The position numbers and the translations under genes are program-made. Under the pieces are notes generated by a model. The model was not told where the DNA came from. It saw only the letters and a list, made by a program, of their open reading frames with translations, and searched no databases. From Podila epigama (Eukaryota; Mortierellomycota; Mortierellomycetes; Mortierellales; Mortierellaceae), in assembly GCA_015679605.1 (NCBI GenBank), contig JAAAVE010000211.1:1-26309 (forward strand): 26,309 nucleotides of DNA, written 5' to 3'. Below, in pieces: positions 23,648 through 26,309 of this stretch (its first letter is position 1; every line of letters starts with the position of its first letter).

Positions 23648-23928
23648 GGGCCGTATGAATGTGTGTCGTGAAAATGTTTGAATGAACGAATGAACGAACG
23701 AACGAATGAATGAACAAATGAACGAAAACTCAGGGGAAGAAAAACGCTCTTTGCTATATTTTTTTCTACATGTCACAAAAAAAAAAACGCGTAAGTTGAA
23801 AAAAACAAAAACAAAAACAAAATTTGCACCGTCACGTTCAATTGACCCTCACTATTTTTTAACAACAACCTGCAATATGCCTTCATGGCTATCATGAACC
23901 GTATCCAAGACACACTTCATTTTTATCT
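23648..23928. promoter_or_regulatory. MSH6 upstream region with tetranucleotide repeat and MCB site
   Basis: Immediately upstream of the MSH6 start (about 23683-23724) lies an imperfect GAAC/GAAT tetranucleotide repeat, probably in the 5' untranslated region. ACGCGT at 23787-23792, the MluI cell-cycle box bound by MBF in yeasts, follows an 11-base A run about 140 bases before the start codon. MSH6 is a known MBF target in budding yeast; use here is inferred. Confidence 0.45.
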
Positions 23929-24440
23929 TTATTTCACAAGTTGCCCATTACATCTGACTGCTATGTCGTCGCCATCAGGTTCTGGGCAAGTCAGGATGAT
24001 GGGCGACATGACTGCATCGCGGTCATGTGCAGCCTTGTACAGCTGTTTTAGGGCCTCGGCTCGCTCTTGCTTTATTTACATCACAGCGATGTCCATCATC
24101 AAGGTTCAGATCGGCCTATTTGAGAGTGTACTCCCCACCGACCCTTCTCGGTCGCTGGCAGATCCTGATAGTGCGAGGATGTTGTTCACTTGGTGGTCCT
24201 AATCATCTAGAACACCAATTAGAAAGCAGAAAATTCATGACTAAAAGTTCATAGTTGTTAACAACAACAAATTCTCATACACACTTACTCCGACAGCTCG
24301 AATAAACCTCGCTTTGAGTGCTTCGAGTGCTTCGCGTGCTTCGAATAGTTCACGCGCCGACTATTTCGATTCGAGTGCTTCGAATAATGGCGGCTTTGGC
24401 GCGTACTTTAGCAACACGTTTAGTGACTGATGCGTTTTCG
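23929..24440 (-). pseudogene. Decayed coding relic of unknown family
   Basis: On the minus strand a frame from about 24440 reads KYAPKPPLFEALESK, a TAG (24363-24361), then SARELFEAREALEALKARF, up to a donor-like GTAAGT near 24291. A further stretch (24197-23929) reads DHQVNNILALSGSAS, is cut by TGA (24108-24106) and TAA (24078-24076), then continues in the same frame as KQERAEALKQLYKAAHDR and ILTCPEPDGDD to a TAA at 23931-23929. The residue make-up looks coding, yet stops interrupt the frame, so it is probably a pseudogene. I do not recognise the family. It may be the 3' part of the XPG-like relic upstream or an independent remnant. GAAGCACTC units repeat in 24313-24381. Confidence 0.4.
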
Positions 24441-24723
24441 TTTCAAGATACCGTGACTTGTATGAATATCGGGGGCGGTGGTCTATGATTTCGTCTGGTA
24501 GCTGTTATACTTTTGTTTAGACTTGTGCCGGTGCACCCATGGTTCAGTGGAATCTCTAATTTTGAAAAAAAAAAAAAAACAATTGCTATGATTAGATTAG
24601 TGTGTACAAAGTGTATGCTTTCTTTTTTTCTCTATCACTTGTTCACCAATCGCAAATATTTTGCAAGAGAGAGGGAATGCTATTTACCTTTGAGAACACT
24701 CTGCTCTCATAACCTTTTTTTTC

Positions 24724-25603
24724 TTTGCGCATCCAACTCAATCATGACGCTAGCCATTCGTTCACGCAGATTTTCAGAGAAGGTACACAAGGGCTGACGG
24801 TAATGTGTCAGAAGCAATAGCAATATTTTTTTGCTTCATGTTGACATAGACATCAAGTGCAGGAGAATAGGACTCTACTGTCCAAATCTCTGCATTTTTG
24901 TCAACGAACCGCCAGACTTGTGGATGACCAAGATATTGATGTATAAGGCTCTTCTCGTCCATGTCTATGAATCATGAAAGAATATTTTAGCCATCTGACT
25001 GCTGCTCTGATGGAAGCATATATCTCACAAAGTTAAAACGTTGTACCTTTTTTTATAATTTTGAAATTGGCGGCTATTGGCAACATAGTCGTTTCCACTT
25101 ATTATCGCAAGGGTGGTGAGTTGTGATGGGGGACAGCCCTCGTTCTTCATGTACTCGACAAATGACATGCGGTCATTGAGTGACCGATGGAATGCTGTCC
25201 GTAGGTGCTTGTTGGCAAGTGCCACATGGTCAGAAGTTCTCAAAAAAGAATGCGAATATTCATATTTTACACTGGATTTCTACGATGCTAATGCGAATAC
25301 AAAAAAAAAATCTCTGTTCGCATTTCGCATCTCAGAAAACCCATGCAAGCGCGAATTTTCGCATTCGAGCTTGAGAATCCATGCGTGACATGGTGTTTCC
25401 GGATTCGATTCCCTTCAGACACGCGTTTTTTTTTTCCGAGGTTAGATATGTTTACTGTAGCAGTATCGAATTGTAGAGTTGTGAGAGTAACAAACATCGA
25501 CGAAGAACCTGGAGTTCATTTGATGTAAGCGAAAATGTTTGCTTTGGGAATCAGGGACAAGACCATGATTGCGAAGAAATGGCCACGCGTTCTTGACACC
25601 CAT
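24724..25603 (-). pseudogene. XPG/PIN-like nuclease gene, decayed and lacking its catalytic centre
   Basis: A first exon (25603-25456) encodes MGVKNAWPFLRNHGLVPD and RFFVDVCYSHNSTIRYCY, the N-terminal signature of the XPG/FEN1-type nuclease fold. Further on (about 25279-25047) come ALANKHLRTAFHRSL, MSFVEYMKNEG and then directly SQLTTLAIISGNDYVA, the later helix-hairpin part. The segment between these two, which should carry the acidic metal ligands, is missing. A frameshift near 25080 moves the frame to AANFKIIKK, which joins over an intron (25046-24965) to DMDEKSLIHQYLGHPQ and ALDVYVNMKQKN. Another frame change near 24795 precedes FSENLRERMASVMIEL. Known of the family: the acidic residues are needed for activity. 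Inferred: the copy is dead, and belongs to a group of XPG-like genes I recall as multicopy in Mucoromycota. Confidence 0.55.
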
Positions 25604-25968
25604 CGTTATTGAATGAGCAAAAGCAAAAACGCAAGTCTAAAAAAGAACAATCAGAAGTATGAAAAAGAAAAAAACAGAAGTATGAACTAAAAGGACAAAT
25701 TCATGATCCCACAAATTTGTAGCAACTTTTGCTGTTCATCCTCGTTTGAAAATGTCGGTTTGCTCAGTTTCCCTTTGCCTTGTAGCAGTTACATAATACC
25801 TTTCTGCAAACCCCAAAACAGAACAACAGCGTATGCATTTACCAGAAAAAAACATGTATTGTACAGAAAAAATGATGGTTGTGGTTGGTTTGATGCAATG
25901 GGTGAGGCAGAGTCGACTACATAAGCATATAAAAAATATATAAATATGAAGAGAAAAAAAAAACTAAA
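25604..25968. other. Spacer between the XPG-like relic and the right-edge gene
   Basis: AT-rich sequence with no gene I can support. It should hold the 3' untranslated region of the minus-strand gene that stops at 25969. A TA-rich patch lies at about 25921-25950. Confidence 0.5.
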
Positions 25969-26309
25969 CTACACAGGCATTCCACCAAGGGTGTACTCAA
26001 GATACTCTTGGTGATGATGAGATGGTGGGAGCGCTGCAGTATGGACTACTGGGTAGTTGGTTGGCGTGGCCGACATGGACGAGATGGAGGTGGATGACGG
26101 TGGCGTGGGTACCATCGTCGTGGCCGAAAACATATTCATTGAAGCAGGTGTCGTCATACCATCATAAGGGTACCGTCCCAAAGCCATCGGTGTTGCGAGT
26201 GGGTATGCTCCGTAGCTTGGCGTATAGTCCAAACCGCCCCCAACACCCACTCCACCGCCAACACCATAACCAAATGCGCCTGTGTTATAGGGCGTCGTCA
26301 TGACCTTGG
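25969..26309 (-). CDS. C-terminal part of an unidentified protein, cut by the window edge
   Basis: An open frame enters from the right edge and ends at 25969. It encodes a Gly/Val-rich stretch (GVGGGVGVGGG), a Tyr/Pro/Met-rich stretch, a Ser/Thr/Pro-rich stretch (TPPSSTSISSMSATPT) and a tail HHHQEYLEYTLGGMPV. Such low-complexity tails are common at the ends of fungal transcription factors and RNA-binding proteins, but no domain is visible and no function is assigned. The start lies outside the window. Confidence 0.55.
   Translation of the reverse strand, partial: KVMTTPYNTGAFGYGVGGGVGVGGGLDYTPSYGAYPLATPMALGRYPYDGMTTPASMNMFSATTMVPTPPSSTSISSMSATPTNYPVVHTAALPPSHHHQEYLEYTLGGMPV

Noticed and set aside
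23648-23776. Upstream N-terminal extension of MSH6
   Set aside because: The frame is open, but the extra residues are encoded by the tetranucleotide repeat, and the PCNA box would be moved away from the N-terminus.
25401-25420. GGATTCGATTCCC resembling a tRNA T-arm
   Set aside because: No stem can be formed and no other tRNA part is present.

Overview
The window looks like nuclear DNA of an early-diverging fungus, probably Mucoromycota in the broad sense (Mucorales or Mortierella type). Five complete protein genes can be read, each broken by many short introns (mostly about 60-200 bases) with GT-AG borders. The encoded proteins are fungal in kind: a COMA-type inner kinetochore protein, Rmd1 of the DUF155 family, ATP-dependent DNA ligase I, a secreted acid sphingomyelinase and MSH6. 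The lineage is inferred from intron density, simple-repeat-rich spacers and a decayed XPG/PIN-like gene of a kind I recall as multicopy in Mucoromycota; it was not tested by a search.

Layout. 435-3966 (minus): an AME1/CENP-U-like kinetochore gene, 8 exons, 906 residues. 4226-6705 (minus): RMD1-like gene, 7 exons, 517 residues. 6706-7516: divergent promoter region shared by RMD1 and LIG1. 7517-11172 (plus): DNA ligase I, 10 exons, 839 residues. 11173-15386: about 4.2 kb with no gene I can support, full of simple repeats. 15387-18029 (plus): acid sphingomyelinase-like phosphodiesterase, 5 exons, 616 residues. 18457-23647 (minus): MSH6, 9 exons, 1344 residues, convergent with the sphingomyelinase gene. 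23929-25603 (minus): decayed coding sequence, including an XPG/PIN-like nuclease relic. 25969-26309 (minus): the last exon of an unidentified gene that runs off the right edge. In all five complete models the exon phases close without a frame break, which is good support for the splice sites chosen.

Three of the five genes serve chromosome maintenance: LIG1 seals nicks in replication and repair, MSH6 recognises mismatches, and AME1 builds the inner kinetochore. MSH6 has an MCB-type ACGCGT site upstream and the LIG1/RMD1 spacer holds several CGCG elements, which would fit G1/S control. Their proximity may still be chance.

The most unusual signal is in the AME1-like gene. Its N-terminal motif, which resembles the Mis12/MIND-binding motif of yeast Ame1, occurs twice about 138 residues apart. 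Both copies are cut by an intron at the same codon and in the same phase, which points to an exon-pair duplication.
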